Assembly (NCBI RefSeq): GCF_001306135.1
Contig: NZ_LGKP01000012.1
Coordinates: 186,001 to 250,000 of the forward strand
Length of the DNA: 64,000 nucleotides
Direction: 5' to 3'
Origin: Herpetosiphon geysericola
Lineage (GTDB): Bacteria; Chloroflexota; Chloroflexia; Chloroflexales; Herpetosiphonaceae
Part shown: positions 53,928 through 63,217 of the stretch, one piece after another
Layout of the letters: every line of letters starts with the position of its first letter
How positions within the stretch are numbered: the stretch's first letter is position 1
Position numbers and translations under genes: made by a program
Notes under the pieces: generated by a model
Database searches by the model: none
The model's input: the letters and a program-made list of their open reading frames with translations, nothing else
What the model was told of the DNA's origin: nothing

Positions 53928-54914
53928 ATGCGAGTCAATTTTATCTTCTTCTTACTCAAGCGCTTGGCGATGATGGCAGTCTCGCTGGTGGTGATTATTG
54001 CAATCTCCTATACCCTGCTTGCCAAAGCGCCTGGCAATTTTATGGATGTGCAGCGAGCAGTGGCCGCGATGACCACACTCTCAAACAGTAATAGCGAAAC
54101 CTTCAAAATTCAAAAAGCACTCTTTGACGAACGCTATGGCCTCGATAAACCACTATATATGCAAATTTGGACGTATACCAAAAATGCGGTTACCTTCGAT
54201 TTTGGCCCTTCGTTTCAAAGCCCAAGCATCTTAATCCAAGATATGGTGCGCGAACGCTTGCCGCGAACCTTGCTGATCGTTTTCCTTGGGATTGGCCTCG
54301 CGCTGATCGTTGGGATTCCGCTCGGGGTGATTGCTGGGTTCCGGCGCAATTCTTGGGTTGATTACATTGTGACTGGCTTTTCGATGGTTGGCCAAGTTGT
54401 GCCCGTCTATGTCTTGGCGATTGTGCTGATTCTGATTTTCTCCGGTCAGGTTTGGAAGATTTTGCCCAATGGGGGCTGGGATACGCCGTTTCCGACAATT
54501 AAACAATTGATTTTGCCAGTGCTTACTTTAGCGCTAGGGCCAATTGCTGGGATTGCGCGCTTTACCCGTAACCAAGTTGCTGAAACCATGAGCCAAGAAT
54601 TTATTCGCACTGCACGCTCGAAAGGTATTTCTGAACGCCTCGTGATTATGCGCCACGCGCTACGCAACTCCTTGATTCCTGTGGTAACAACAACTGCGCC
54701 CCAAATTGCCTATGCGTTGGTTGGCTCAGTTTGGATTGAAAATATCTTTCGGATTCCAGGGATTGGCCAATTGTTTGCCACCGCGCTTGGTGCCCGCGAT
54801 TACCCATTGGTGATCACCAGCACGGTTATTTTGGCCCTTGGGGTGATGTTGGCCAACCTTTTAGCCGACATCCTGTATAGCATCCTTGATCCGCGGATTA
54901 AGCTCGAAGCCTAA
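53928..54914 (+). CDS. ABC transporter permease (OppB/DppB-like)
   Basis: 328 residues from ATG 53928; in-frame ATGs at 53859-53880 would add a non-membrane stretch and are not favoured. Membrane helices begin FLLKRLAMMAVSLVVIIAIS. EAA loop FIRTARSKGISERLVIMRHA followed by LRNSLIPVVTTTAPQIAYAL. Ends LYSILDPRIKLEA. Forms the channel with the next gene's product. Confidence 0.92.
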   Translation: MRVNFIFFLLKRLAMMAVSLVVIIAISYTLLAKAPGNFMDVQRAVAAMTTLSNSNSETFKIQKALFDERYGLDKPLYMQIWTYTKNAVTFDFGPSFQSPSILIQDMVRERLPRTLLIVFLGIGLALIVGIPLGVIAGFRRNSWVDYIVTGFSMVGQVVPVYVLAIVLILIFSGQVWKILPNGGWDTPFPTIKQLILPVLTLALGPIAGIARFTRNQVAETMSQEFIRTARSKGISERLVIMRHALRNSLIPVVTTTAPQIAYALVGSVWIENIFRIPGIGQLFATALGARDYPLVITSTVILALGVMLANLLADILYSILDPRIKLEA

Positions 54915-54950
54915 TTTGTTGCACGCTAGTCTCAAAGGAGAGCTTGTATC

Positions 54951-55844
54951 ATGGCAGTTAATCAGCTTTCACAACCCCAAACCCAAGATGAGCTTCCGGT
55001 TGCGGAATCGCTGCTCAAGGTGTTTTGGCGGCGCTATCGCCGTAATACCATGGCCTTGGTTGGCTTAGTTTTGGTCATCCTTTTTGTCATCATCGCCATT
55101 TTCGCCCCATTAATCGCGCCCTATCACTATAATGATCAGAATTTGGCTGCAACATGGCAATTGCCTTCCAGCGAACATTGGTTTGGAACTGATGATGTTG
55201 GCCGTGATCAATTAAGTCGGATCATTTATGCGGTACGGACGGCAGCGATTGTTGGCTTAGGCACCTCGATTCTTTCGCTGATTATCGGGGCAGCGATTGG
55301 CTCAGTCTCGGGCATGCGCGGTGGCTTAGTTGACACCTTTTTGATGCGTTTGGTTGAGATTTTCAATTCGTTTCCTTCAACCTTGTTGGCGATTATTTTG
55401 GCAACGACCCTCGGCCAAAAAGTAACTACGATTGTGATTGCCTTGGCGATAACCAACTGGGCTGGCTATGCGCGGTTGATTCGCGGTCAAGTGCTTTCGC
55501 TCAAAAATCAGGAATATGTGCAGGCTGCCCGCACCTTGGGGGCAAGCGAATGGCACATTATTACCAAATATGTGCTCCCCAACATTCTTGGCCCAATCGC
55601 GGTGGCGCTGAGCTTTGGGATTCCCTACGCCATGGTTGCCGAAGCTGGGCTTTCGGTCATTGGGGTTGGGATTCGGCCACCAGAGCCATCGTGGGGCAAT
55701 TTGATTAACTTGGGGATCAACAAAATGCGTGGTTTTCCCCACTTGGCAGTTTGGCCAACCCTTTTGTTTAGTCTCACGCTCTTAGCCTTCACATGGTTTG
55801 GCGATGGCTTGCAAGAAATCTTCAACACGAAAGGGGAACGCTAA
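54951..55844 (+). CDS. ABC transporter permease (OppC/DppC-like)
   Basis: 297 residues. VFWRRYRRNTMALVGLVLVI, FAPLIAPYHYNDQN, WFGTDDVGRDQLSRIIYAVR, EAA loop YVQAARTLGASEWHIITKYV, end WFGDGLQEIFNTKGER. AAAGGAGAG before the ATG. Its stop overlaps the next ATG by one base. Confidence 0.93.
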   Translation: MAVNQLSQPQTQDELPVAESLLKVFWRRYRRNTMALVGLVLVILFVIIAIFAPLIAPYHYNDQNLAATWQLPSSEHWFGTDDVGRDQLSRIIYAVRTAAIVGLGTSILSLIIGAAIGSVSGMRGGLVDTFLMRLVEIFNSFPSTLLAIILATTLGQKVTTIVIALAITNWAGYARLIRGQVLSLKNQEYVQAARTLGASEWHIITKYVLPNILGPIAVALSFGIPYAMVAEAGLSVIGVGIRPPEPSWGNLINLGINKMRGFPHLAVWPTLLFSLTLLAFTWFGDGLQEIFNTKGER

Positions 55845-56887
55845 TGAGTGCGCCATTGTTAGAAGTCACGGATCTCAAAGTTGAGTTCAAACGGCCTGGT
55901 GGCGTGGTGCATGCGGTCAACGGGGTGAATTTTACGCTTGAGGCTGGCCAAAGCCTCGGCATCGTCGGCGAATCAGGCTCGGGCAAATCGGTAACGATGC
56001 TTTCGTTGCTTGGTTTGATTGGCCGCACCGGACGGGTTGTCGGTGGCTCGGCGGTGTTCAATGGGGTTGATTTGGTCAAAATGGCGCCGCGCGAGTTGCA
56101 AGATGTGCGTGGTCGTGATATTGCGGTGATTTTTCAAGACCCAATGACCAGCCTCAACCCAATTATGAAGATTGGCGCGCAGATTACCGAAAGTATGCGC
56201 ATGCGCAAAATTTATTCACAAGCAGAAGCCAAAGAACGGGCGATTGAACTGCTGGATCGGGTCGGGATTCCCCAGCCTGCCAAGCGGCTCAACGATTATC
56301 CATATCAATTCTCTGGCGGCATGCGCCAACGGGTGATGATTGCCTTGGCTTTGGCGCTCAAGCCCAAATTGCTAATTGCCGATGAGCCAACCACAGCACT
56401 TGACGTAACCGTGCAAGCCCAAGTGCTGGATTTGCTCGAATCGTTGCAGGATGAAACTGGCATGGCCATGATTATCATTACCCACGATTTGGGCGTGGCC
56501 ACCAACTATTGCGATAAATTGGCAGTGATGTATGCTGGCGAAATTGTCGAAATGGCGACGGTTGATCGCTTGGTTGAGCACACAGCGCACCCCTATGCCT
56601 TGGGTTTGCTCAACAGCACTATGGAAATTGGCCATGGCAAAACTGCCATCCAGCCAATTCCTGGCAACCCGCCAAGCGCCTTGAAAGTGCATACTGCTTG
56701 CCCGTTTGCGCCACGCTGTAGTTTCAAAACCAGCGTTTGCCAAGAGCGCAAGCCCGAATTAGCCACAATCGAACCGAATCACCTGGTTGCTTGTTTCCAC
56801 GCCGATGAGGTGGTGAAGGCGGCGCAACAAGGTGATGCAGCAGCAGCGGAGGTGATGCTCAATGTCGCTCAACCAATCCACGCCTGA
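55844..56887 (+). CDS. ABC transporter ATPase (OppD/DppD-like)
   Basis: 347 residues from ATG 55844 (TAATG overlap, AAGGGGA upstream). Walker [14 protein letters not shown]-loop [12 protein letters not shown], signature [15 protein letters not shown], Walker [15 protein letters not shown]-loop [11 protein letters not shown]. Oligopeptide C-terminal Cys cluster [15 protein letters not shown]. Overlaps the next ATPase gene by 26 bases. Confidence 0.93.
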   Translation: MSAPLLEVTDLKVEFKRPGGVVHAVNGVNFTLEAGQSLGIVGESGSGKSVTMLSLLGLIGRTGRVVGGSAVFNGVDLVKMAPRELQDVRGRDIAVIFQDPMTSLNPIMKIGAQITESMRMRKIYSQAEAKERAIELLDRVGIPQPAKRLNDYPYQFSGGMRQRVMIALALALKPKLLIADEPTTALDVTVQAQVLDLLESLQDETGMAMIIITHDLGVATNYCDKLAVMYAGEIVEMATVDRLVEHTAHPYALGLLNSTMEIGHGKTAIQPIPGNPPSALKVHTACPFAPRCSFKTSVCQERKPELATIEPNHLVACFHADEVVKAAQQGDAAAAEVMLNVAQPIHA

Positions 56888-57719
56888 AACAGGCCAGCCC
56901 TTACTCAAAGTTGAGGGCGTTTCCAAATATTTTATGCGCGACAAAAGCCGCTTTGCCGCAGTCGAAGATGTTTCCGTAACCCTGAATGCTGGCGAAACTT
57001 TAGGCATCGTCGGCGAATCTGGGTCGGGCAAATCGACGCTTTCGCGCTGTATTATTCGCTTGTACGATCCTGAGAAAGGTCGCATTTTCTTCGATGGGGT
57101 TGATTTTACGTCACTCTCGCCCAAAGCCTTGCGCACCAAGCGCCGCAATATTCAGATGATCTTTCAAGATCCATTGGCCAGCCTCAACCCAATGATGACC
57201 GTGCATAGCGCGATTGAAGATCCGATGTTAATTCATAATGTTGGTTCTGCGCGCGAACGCACCAAGCGCGTGCACGAGTTGCTCGAACTGGTTGGGCTCG
57301 ATGTTGGCGCCGCCAATGCGTTCCCATTTGAGTTTTCTGGCGGCCAGCAACAACGGATTGGCATCGCCCGCGCCTTGGCCTTGAATCCCAAATTGTTGAT
57401 TTGTGATGAAGCTGTGAGTGCGCTCGATGTTTCGATTCAGGCCCAGATTTTGCGCTTGCTGCAAGATTTGCAAAAACAATTGGGCTTGGCCTATCTGTTT
57501 ATCTCGCATAATTTGGCTGTGGTTGAGCATATGAGCGACCAAATTGCCGTGATGTATCATGGCAAAGTTGTTGAATATAATACAGCTGAGGAAATTTTTC
57601 GCGCACCCAAACAAGAATATACCCGTAATTTGATTGATAGTGTGCCGAAAATTCCGCGCTCGGATACGATGCGCTTCAAACGCCCGCGCCTCAATAAGGA
57701 CGCAGCCGAAGCCAAATAG
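56862..57719 (+). CDS. ABC transporter ATPase (OppF/DppF-like)
   Basis: 285 residues, about 50 shorter than the other OppF here because the C-terminal Cys extension is missing. Walker [15 protein letters not shown]-loop IFQDPLASLNPMMTV, signature [15 protein letters not shown], Walker B LLICDEAVSALDVS (Ala replaces the usual Pro after the Glu), H-loop ISHNLAVVEHM. Ribosome site GGAGG lies inside the preceding gene. Terminator downstream. Confidence 0.92.
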   Translation: MSLNQSTPETGQPLLKVEGVSKYFMRDKSRFAAVEDVSVTLNAGETLGIVGESGSGKSTLSRCIIRLYDPEKGRIFFDGVDFTSLSPKALRTKRRNIQMIFQDPLASLNPMMTVHSAIEDPMLIHNVGSARERTKRVHELLELVGLDVGAANAFPFEFSGGQQQRIGIARALALNPKLLICDEAVSALDVSIQAQILRLLQDLQKQLGLAYLFISHNLAVVEHMSDQIAVMYHGKVVEYNTAEEIFRAPKQEYTRNLIDSVPKIPRSDTMRFKRPRLNKDAAEAK

Positions 57720-57730
57720 TTTGTCGTTCA

Positions 57731-57762
57731 AACACGAAGCCTTGGTTGCTTCGTGTTTTTTT
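57731..57762 (+). terminator. Intrinsic terminator between importer and GH5 gene
   Basis: AACACGAAGC / GCTTCGTGTT stem with a CTTGGTT loop, then a T-run. It should reduce but perhaps not abolish readthrough into the GH5 gene 16 bases on. Confidence 0.85.
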
Positions 57763-57777
57763 ATGTGAGGAATAATT

Positions 57778-58860
57778 ATGACAACGTTGTCGAACCCACA
57801 AACTGCAATGAGCGATGCGCGGTTTGCCAAATTGGCACGGGGCATCAATTTGAGCCATTGGTTTGCCCAAGATTATAGCAACCAGTATAGTTTGGAGCAT
57901 TTGCGCAATTACAATAGCGAAGACGATATTGCGCTGCTAGCCAAGATCGGTTGTAGCCACCTGCGTTTTACGCTCAACCCAATTTTGCTGTTGGATGAAA
58001 GCAACCCAAGTGTGTTGAATCCAATCTATTTGGCCGAAGTTGATCGCGCAATCGATCTGATGTTGGCGCATAATTTGGCAGTCATTGTCGATTTGCATCC
58101 CGAGGACGATTTCAAGCAGCGCTTGTTTAACTCGCCAAGCTTGGTCAAAATCTTTGCTAGTTTTTGGCAAGCGTTGGCGGCGCATTTGGCCCAGCGCGAT
58201 CCAGAAATGCTCTTTTTAGAGGTTTTGAACGAGCCAGTTGTGACCGATGCCCAACAATGGGCCTTTGTGCAGGCTGAATTATTGGCCGCAATGCGCGCTG
58301 GTGCGCCCAACCACACCCTGATTGCGACTGGCCATAAGTGGTCGAGCATTGCCGAATTGATTGAACTTGAACCTTTGGCTGATCCAAATATTATTTACAA
58401 TTTCCACTGCTATGATCCACATACGTTTAGCCATCAGGCAGCAACCTGGGGTTCGCCCTATTGGCAACATCTCGAATATTTGCCCTATCCATCAAGCCCT
58501 GAAGCCTTAGCACCGATTGTTGCCAACATTCACGATGAAGTTGCGCGTGAGGCTGCTTTGAGCTATGGCGAAGAGCGCTGGAACTGCGCGGCGCTGCGCG
58601 AGTGGATTGGCCAAGCAGTGGCGTGGGCCGAAAAGCATCAGGTGCGTTTGACCTGCAACGAATTTGGGGTTTATCGCTTCAAGAGCAAGCCTGAAGATCG
58701 CGCTGCATGGTTGCACGATCTGCGCAGCGTGCTCGAAGAATTCAATATTGGCTGGACGATGTGGGACTATGCTGGCGGATTTAGCATCGTGAATCACGCC
58801 AATGGCCAGCGCGAAATCGATGCGTTGACAGTTGAAGCTTTGGGCTTCAATCATGAATAG
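57778..58860 (+). CDS. Cytoplasmic glycoside hydrolase family 5 (cellulase-like)
   Basis: 360 residues with no signal peptide. (beta/alpha)8 fold motifs: RGINLSHWFAQD, HLRFTLNPIL, AVIVDLHPEDDF, acid/base in FLEVLNEPVV (E152), YNFHCYDPHTF, nucleophile in LTCNEFGVYRF (E295), and WTMWDYAGGF. The catalytic pair is complete. It probably hydrolyses imported beta-linked gluco- or manno-oligosaccharides in the cytoplasm. Placement right after an importer operon supports this. GTGAGGAA precedes the ATG. Confidence 0.9.
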   Translation: MTTLSNPQTAMSDARFAKLARGINLSHWFAQDYSNQYSLEHLRNYNSEDDIALLAKIGCSHLRFTLNPILLLDESNPSVLNPIYLAEVDRAIDLMLAHNLAVIVDLHPEDDFKQRLFNSPSLVKIFASFWQALAAHLAQRDPEMLFLEVLNEPVVTDAQQWAFVQAELLAAMRAGAPNHTLIATGHKWSSIAELIELEPLADPNIIYNFHCYDPHTFSHQAATWGSPYWQHLEYLPYPSSPEALAPIVANIHDEVAREAALSYGEERWNCAALREWIGQAVAWAEKHQVRLTCNEFGVYRFKSKPEDRAAWLHDLRSVLEEFNIGWTMWDYAGGFSIVNHANGQREIDALTVEALGFNHE

Positions 58861-58933
58861 AGAACATTTCCTTATATGAATCGTGCCATGCTGGTTTTAT
58901 CACTTGATGTATTCTGCCCACGATATGTCCTTG

Positions 58934-58995
58934 AGGGGGTGCAGGGGGATTAAATCTCCCTGCGTTTCCCGCCTTGAGGCGGGACGGAAGGGTGG
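58934..58995 (+). repeat. Family B double-hairpin repeat, copy 2
   Basis: GGGGGTGCAGGGGGATTAAA, then TCTCCCTGCGTTTCCCGCC, TTGAGGCGGGACGGAAGGGT. Hairpin 2 is CCCGCC / GGCGGG here, against CCCTCC / GGAGGG in the other copies: a compensatory T-A to G-C change. The rest of the 289-base spacer (58861-59149) has nothing recognised. Confidence 0.88.
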
Positions 58996-59149
58996 TGAAA
59001 ACAAACCAACAATTAATTACTAACCAAATACATGCCAGGAGCGTCGATCAGGCAATTCAAACCATAACTTTAGCCAATTTGCCCACTTGATCTTTATCAA
59101 AAGCAGCATAAGATAAGCCAATGGATTAGTCCTATGTAGAGGAGGATCG

Positions 59150-60367
59150 ATGATCCATTCGACCTATGCAGAGGTATTTAATCAGCAATTCGTCCAAGAT
59201 CCCTTCCCAACCTATGCTGCACTCCGTACCGAAGCCCCTGTTCACCGCATTACCCTACCCGATGGCCGTGGTTTATGGATGATTACCCGTTTTGAAGATG
59301 TTAAGGCCGCGCTGAAAGACCCACGTTTTATCAAAAATTGGCGCAAAGTGCTTACCCCTGAAGAGCAAAAGCTCATGCCCGTGATGCCTCCAGTCGTCCA
59401 ATTGTTGTTCAAACATTTGTTGGCGATCGATCCGCCTGATCATACGCGGATTCGCGGCATGGTGCATAAAGCCTTTACGCCCCAATTGGTCGAGCAACTG
59501 CGGCCACGGATTCAGCAAATTGCCGATGAGTTGCTTGATGCCATGCTGGCTGGGCCACGCAGCACCGATTTGCTCACCGCTTATGCCTTTCCCCTGCCAT
59601 TAACCGTGATTGCCGAATTGTTGGGCATACCATTAGATCAGCGCGAGAAATTTCGCTATTGGTCGGGCTTGGTGGTGACTGTCGATCCCGCACCAGATCG
59701 CTTTACGCGCATGGCGGGCGAGATGGAAGAATTTGGCAATTATCTGCGTGAGTTATTTGCGATAAAACGGGCCAATCCGACCAACGATTTGACCAGCGCT
59801 TTGGTGCAAGTTGAAGAAGCTGGCGATAAACTGACCGAGCAAGAAATGTTTTCGTTGGTGTTTTTCTTGTTGATTGCAGGCCACGAAACCACCGTTAATT
59901 TGATTGGCAATGGTATGTTGGCGTTGTTGCAACATTCTGAGCAATTGAAATTGTTGCGCGAAAATCCCGACATGATTCGCAACACCGTCGAAGAATTGCT
60001 ACGCTTCGATAGCCCAGTTGAAACCTCAACCCTGCGTTGGGCGCGCGAAGATGTTGAATTTGCTGGAGTAACGATTCCGCGGGGTGAGCAAGTGCTGGCC
60101 GTAATTACCTCAGCGAATCGTGATCCGAACTATTTTGTCGAGCCTGATCAGCTTGATATTACGCGTAGCGAGCACAACCATATTGCCTTTGGCCATGGCA
60201 TTCACTATTGTTTGGGCGCGCCATTGGCCCGCCTCGAAGGCGCAATTGCGATCAATTCGTTGGTGCAACGGTTGCCAAATTTACGTTTGGCTGTGCCAGC
60301 CCAAGAGCTGATTTGGCGGCCTGGCATGCTGATTCGCGGCATGATCGAACTGCCGGTTGAGTTTTAA
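59150..60367 (+). CDS. Cytochrome P450
   Basis: 405 residues, soluble bacterial type. I-helix oxygen site LLIAGHETTVNLIGNGML (A243-T248), ExxR-region helix with SPVETSTLRWAREDVEFAGV, and the haem loop IAFGHGIHYCLGAPLARLEG (C354). Close in look to CYP107-like enzymes that hydroxylate macrolides, fatty acids or terpenoids. No ferredoxin or reductase is adjacent, so electrons must come from elsewhere. Substrate unknown. Ends at a perfect bidirectional hairpin. Confidence 0.93.
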   Translation: MIHSTYAEVFNQQFVQDPFPTYAALRTEAPVHRITLPDGRGLWMITRFEDVKAALKDPRFIKNWRKVLTPEEQKLMPVMPPVVQLLFKHLLAIDPPDHTRIRGMVHKAFTPQLVEQLRPRIQQIADELLDAMLAGPRSTDLLTAYAFPLPLTVIAELLGIPLDQREKFRYWSGLVVTVDPAPDRFTRMAGEMEEFGNYLRELFAIKRANPTNDLTSALVQVEEAGDKLTEQEMFSLVFFLLIAGHETTVNLIGNGMLALLQHSEQLKLLRENPDMIRNTVEELLRFDSPVETSTLRWAREDVEFAGVTIPRGEQVLAVITSANRDPNYFVEPDQLDITRSEHNHIAFGHGIHYCLGAPLARLEGAIAINSLVQRLPNLRLAVPAQELIWRPGMLIRGMIELPVEF

Positions 60368-60409
60368 CAAGTAATGCCGTCGAGTTGAATGCTCGACGGC
60401 ATTACTTGT
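60367..60409. terminator. Bidirectional terminator between P450 and amidase genes
   Basis: ACAAGTAATGCCGTCGAG / CTCGACGGCATTACTTGT, 18 perfect pairs around TTGAATG, followed by TTCTTATTT on the right; its left arm begins at the P450 stop codon. Confidence 0.8.
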
Positions 60410-60412
60410 TTC

Positions 60413-62656
60413 TTATTTGCCAACTACTGGTAAGAAGCTTGGCATGCCAAGCTGCGAACGAAGTAGCAGAACAGCGCTACGTGGTTGGTCGGCGCTTGTT
60501 TGCGCTTTAACCCAAACCTGATCGCTGCTCGGGTTTTGGCCTGCTGGCAGATCGACGCGTAGCGTGATCGTTTGGCTGGTGTTTGGCCCAAGGCTGCTTG
60601 GCACGGCGCTGGTGAGCGTGGTTGGCCATGTATTGCCTGTGAGGCTGAGGCTAATCGGCACGGTTTGTTGGCTAAGATTGCGCAAAGTTAATGTGTAGGT
60701 AATGCTGTTGCCACTGATGCTGCCTTGCTCAGTTTGTGGCGTGGTTAAGCTCAGCACGCTCGATTGCACTTCAACATCGCTTGCTTTGACAAAGCCAAAG
60801 CGATGATTGAAATTGATTTGATAATACTTGGTTTGGCCGCTCACCACGACGTGTGAACGTGGATCAAGCGTTGGCGTGTAGACTGGTGATGAGTAGTAGG
60901 TGCTGGTGTACAGTTTGGTCGCCACCACCACGTTATCAGCAGGCAGGGTGTAAATTGGCGTAATTGCTTGCGGCGTGATGCCTTGTGGATAGGCGGCTGC
61001 CTCAGGATAGGCCCGCCCATAGACCGGAATGCTGGCTTGGCCAACTTTGGGCCGAACTTTTAGCCCTTGGCCAGCAGTGGTGTTCACGCCATTTGGGTTG
61101 TAAAACCATGCCTTTTGACCGCCAAAATAAATTGCTTGCCACGCGTCTTGTTGCCCAGCCACAACATAGGTTTGACCAGTAACCGCTTTATTGGCCCAAT
61201 TATTGGCGTGGGTTGGCGTTGACCCAATGTATTGATTGCTAATTAATGGCGCGTTGGCGTTAGGCTGGGTGTGTAAATAGACAAAATTAGCGCTTTGGGT
61301 TGGCACAGCGCGACAATCATTGCTGGTGTAGCAGTAGGTCATGGCTGGCATGTTGGTTGCAAAATCAGGGTTGATCGTTACCAATTGTGGGTCGGGATTG
61401 CTGATTTGGGCGGGGCCGCCACGCACTAAATCCATATAATGCGCCCAATCCCAAAACGGACCTGGGTCCCAGTGCATGCCTGCTTGATGCTGTGGTAGCG
61501 GGCCGGGCAATTCATCGTGGCCGATAATATGGCTGCGATCAAGCGGAATTTGGTATTTATCGGCCAGATAGCGGGTGAGGCGGGCCGAAGCTTGATACAT
61601 TGCTTCGCTATACCAGCTTGCGCCTTCGATTGCATAACCTTCGTGTTCAAGCCCAATCGCATGGCCGTTCACATCCCAATTGCCTGCGTGCCATGGCACA
61701 TTCTTGTTCTCGACCATTTGAGCAATGTGGCCATCGCTAGCGCGAACGACATAATGCGTCGAGGCCTTGGTTAATGGGTTTTGAAACACATTTATGGTCT
61801 GAGTATAAGTAATTTCGGTGTCGTGAATCAAAATGTAGCGATAATCCAAGCCATCAGTTGGGCGATTGGCTAAATCGTAGTTGCCATAATTGCCACGATT
61901 GTTGGGGTCGTTCAAGGCATAGGCAGCAGGAATAACTTCGCAATCAAGCGTCACTGGGCAATCCAAGGGAAAATCATCGCTCTGCAAGAGTGGCAAATTG
62001 GCGGCGCTTTGACGATTGAGCGTAACTGCCTGTGATGCAAGGCTCAGCTGTTCACCATTTTCAAGCCGACGGCTGGCGCCTTGTTGTAGGGTTGCATATA
62101 CCCGATCAGCGAAGCCAAAGGCGGTCGAACGCTCCTTGCTGCCACTATACAAAACGACAGCACCATACCAATCGGCTAGGTTGGTTGGCAATTTGGGGTT
62201 GATGCTGCGGCTATATTCCGCCAGCAGGGCCGCGCCACCACGAATATTCTGTACTGGATCGTTGATCAAATTGCTGGTTGGTTGATCAAGTAATGCGGCA
62301 GCTTGGGCGAGGGTTTGAAATTCGGCAGGCTGTGCAAAGGGTGTAGCCCAATCAAGCCCTTTGCTCGCCTGCCAATGGTCAAGATCGATTTGGGTTAAGT
62401 GCATAACCCCGTAGCCGCCGCTGGTGCTTGGTTGGCCTGAATGATGCTCCCAGCGCGAAAGATTGTAGCTCAAGGCCAACAGCAATTCGCTTGGCACAGC
62501 AAACTCGGCAGCAGCCTGATCAAAGGCAGCTTGCAGCGTCGTTGGAGCGGGTGTTGGCGCGTTGGCGAAGCTTGGTAGCGGCAGATAGCCCGCTAGCAGG
62601 CCTAAAACCATAACAACGATCACGATTCTTGATCGTAACCACAATCGGTTCATCAT
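60413..62656 (-). CDS. Secreted N-acetylmuramoyl-L-alanine amidase (amidase_2) with lysozyme-like N-terminal region
   Basis: 747 residues. Signal peptide 1-31 (IVIVVMVLGLLAGYLPLPSFANA). Residues about 40-200 are helical and resemble a transglycosylase-like domain (FDQAAAEFAVPSELLLALSY, GYGVMHLTQIDL, ADWYGAVVLYSG). The amidase_2 domain (about 270-410) has the zinc ligands in YILIHDTE and MHWDPGPFWDW, with STHYVVRASDG, PWHAGNWDVNGHAIGLEHEG and HIIGHDELPGP. The C-terminal 330 residues are SH3-like or beta-rich repeats ending in a Ser/Thr-rich beta-sandwich (SVLSLTTPQTEQG...). Cuts the amide between muramic acid and the stem peptide outside the cell. GAGGA before ATG 62656. Confidence 0.9.
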   Translation of the reverse strand: MMNRLWLRSRIVIVVMVLGLLAGYLPLPSFANAPTPAPTTLQAAFDQAAAEFAVPSELLLALSYNLSRWEHHSGQPSTSGGYGVMHLTQIDLDHWQASKGLDWATPFAQPAEFQTLAQAAALLDQPTSNLINDPVQNIRGGAALLAEYSRSINPKLPTNLADWYGAVVLYSGSKERSTAFGFADRVYATLQQGASRRLENGEQLSLASQAVTLNRQSAANLPLLQSDDFPLDCPVTLDCEVIPAAYALNDPNNRGNYGNYDLANRPTDGLDYRYILIHDTEITYTQTINVFQNPLTKASTHYVVRASDGHIAQMVENKNVPWHAGNWDVNGHAIGLEHEGYAIEGASWYSEAMYQASARLTRYLADKYQIPLDRSHIIGHDELPGPLPQHQAGMHWDPGPFWDWAHYMDLVRGGPAQISNPDPQLVTINPDFATNMPAMTYCYTSNDCRAVPTQSANFVYLHTQPNANAPLISNQYIGSTPTHANNWANKAVTGQTYVVAGQQDAWQAIYFGGQKAWFYNPNGVNTTAGQGLKVRPKVGQASIPVYGRAYPEAAAYPQGITPQAITPIYTLPADNVVVATKLYTSTYYSSPVYTPTLDPRSHVVVSGQTKYYQINFNHRFGFVKASDVEVQSSVLSLTTPQTEQGSISGNSITYTLTLRNLSQQTVPISLSLTGNTWPTTLTSAVPSSLGPNTSQTITLRVDLPAGQNPSSDQVWVKAQTSADQPRSAVLLLRSQLGMPSFLPVVGK

Positions 62657-62739
62657 GAATTCCTCAACAACTAAAAGACCCTACTCATGCAATTAAGTAT
62701 AACTGTTAAAATCAATTAATAACTGAGAACTTATTGAGG

Positions 62740-62812
62740 AGTTTTGATCCACGAAGGGCACGAAGCGCACAAAGAGCTGAAACCGCGAAGGGCACGAAGC
62801 TGGTGAACAAGA
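62740..62812. repeat. Family A repeat, locus 9
   Basis: TTGATCCACGAAGGGCACGA, AGCGCACAAAGAGCTGAAAC and CGCGAAGGGCACGAAGC words upstream of the amidase gene. Confidence 0.78.
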
Positions 62813-62858
62813 ATTCTGGGGATTAGCAATTGCAATAACAATTCTATAAACGAAGATT

Positions 62859-62919
62859 AGGGGGTGCAGGGGGATGAAAACCCACTGCGTTTCCCTCCAG
62901 CGGAGGGACGGAAGGGAGG
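62859..62919 (+). repeat. Family B double-hairpin repeat, copy 3
   Basis: GGGGGTGCAGGGGGATGAAA, then ACCCACTGCGTTTCCCTCC, AGCGGAGGGACGGAAGGGAG. Hairpin 1 has one mismatch; hairpin 2 (CCCTCC / GGAGGG) is intact. Confidence 0.88.
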
Positions 62920-62969
62920 AGAAACACAAAATCAAACATAGGGATAGATTACGAACGATCCAAACATCT

Positions 62970-63165
62970 ATTTTTAGCCACGAATTCCACGAATAGTTAT
63001 TGTTGTAGCCACCGATTGCACAAAGTACTGTTTTATCTGCCAAAAGCCTATATCATTTGTATCTGATTCAAGGGTTGACTTGGAGTTCTTAGCGATCTTC
63101 GTGGTTTCGTTGCCTCATCCCTGACCCCTAATCCCTCGCCCCTGACTCCTAATTGCCATTGCAAC
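62970..63165. repeat. Family A repeat mosaic, locus 10
   Basis: TTTTTAGCCACGAATTCCAC, GATCTTCGTGGTTTCGTTGC and CATCCCTGACCCCTAATCC, CTCGCCCCTGACTCCTAATT words before eutB. Together with copy 3 of family B and locus 9 these fill the 561-base spacer; no gene. Confidence 0.8.
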
Positions 63166-63217
63166 TGATAAAAAAGAATGCCATAATTGACCATTCTTGC
63201 GCTGTAGGAGGCTGTTT

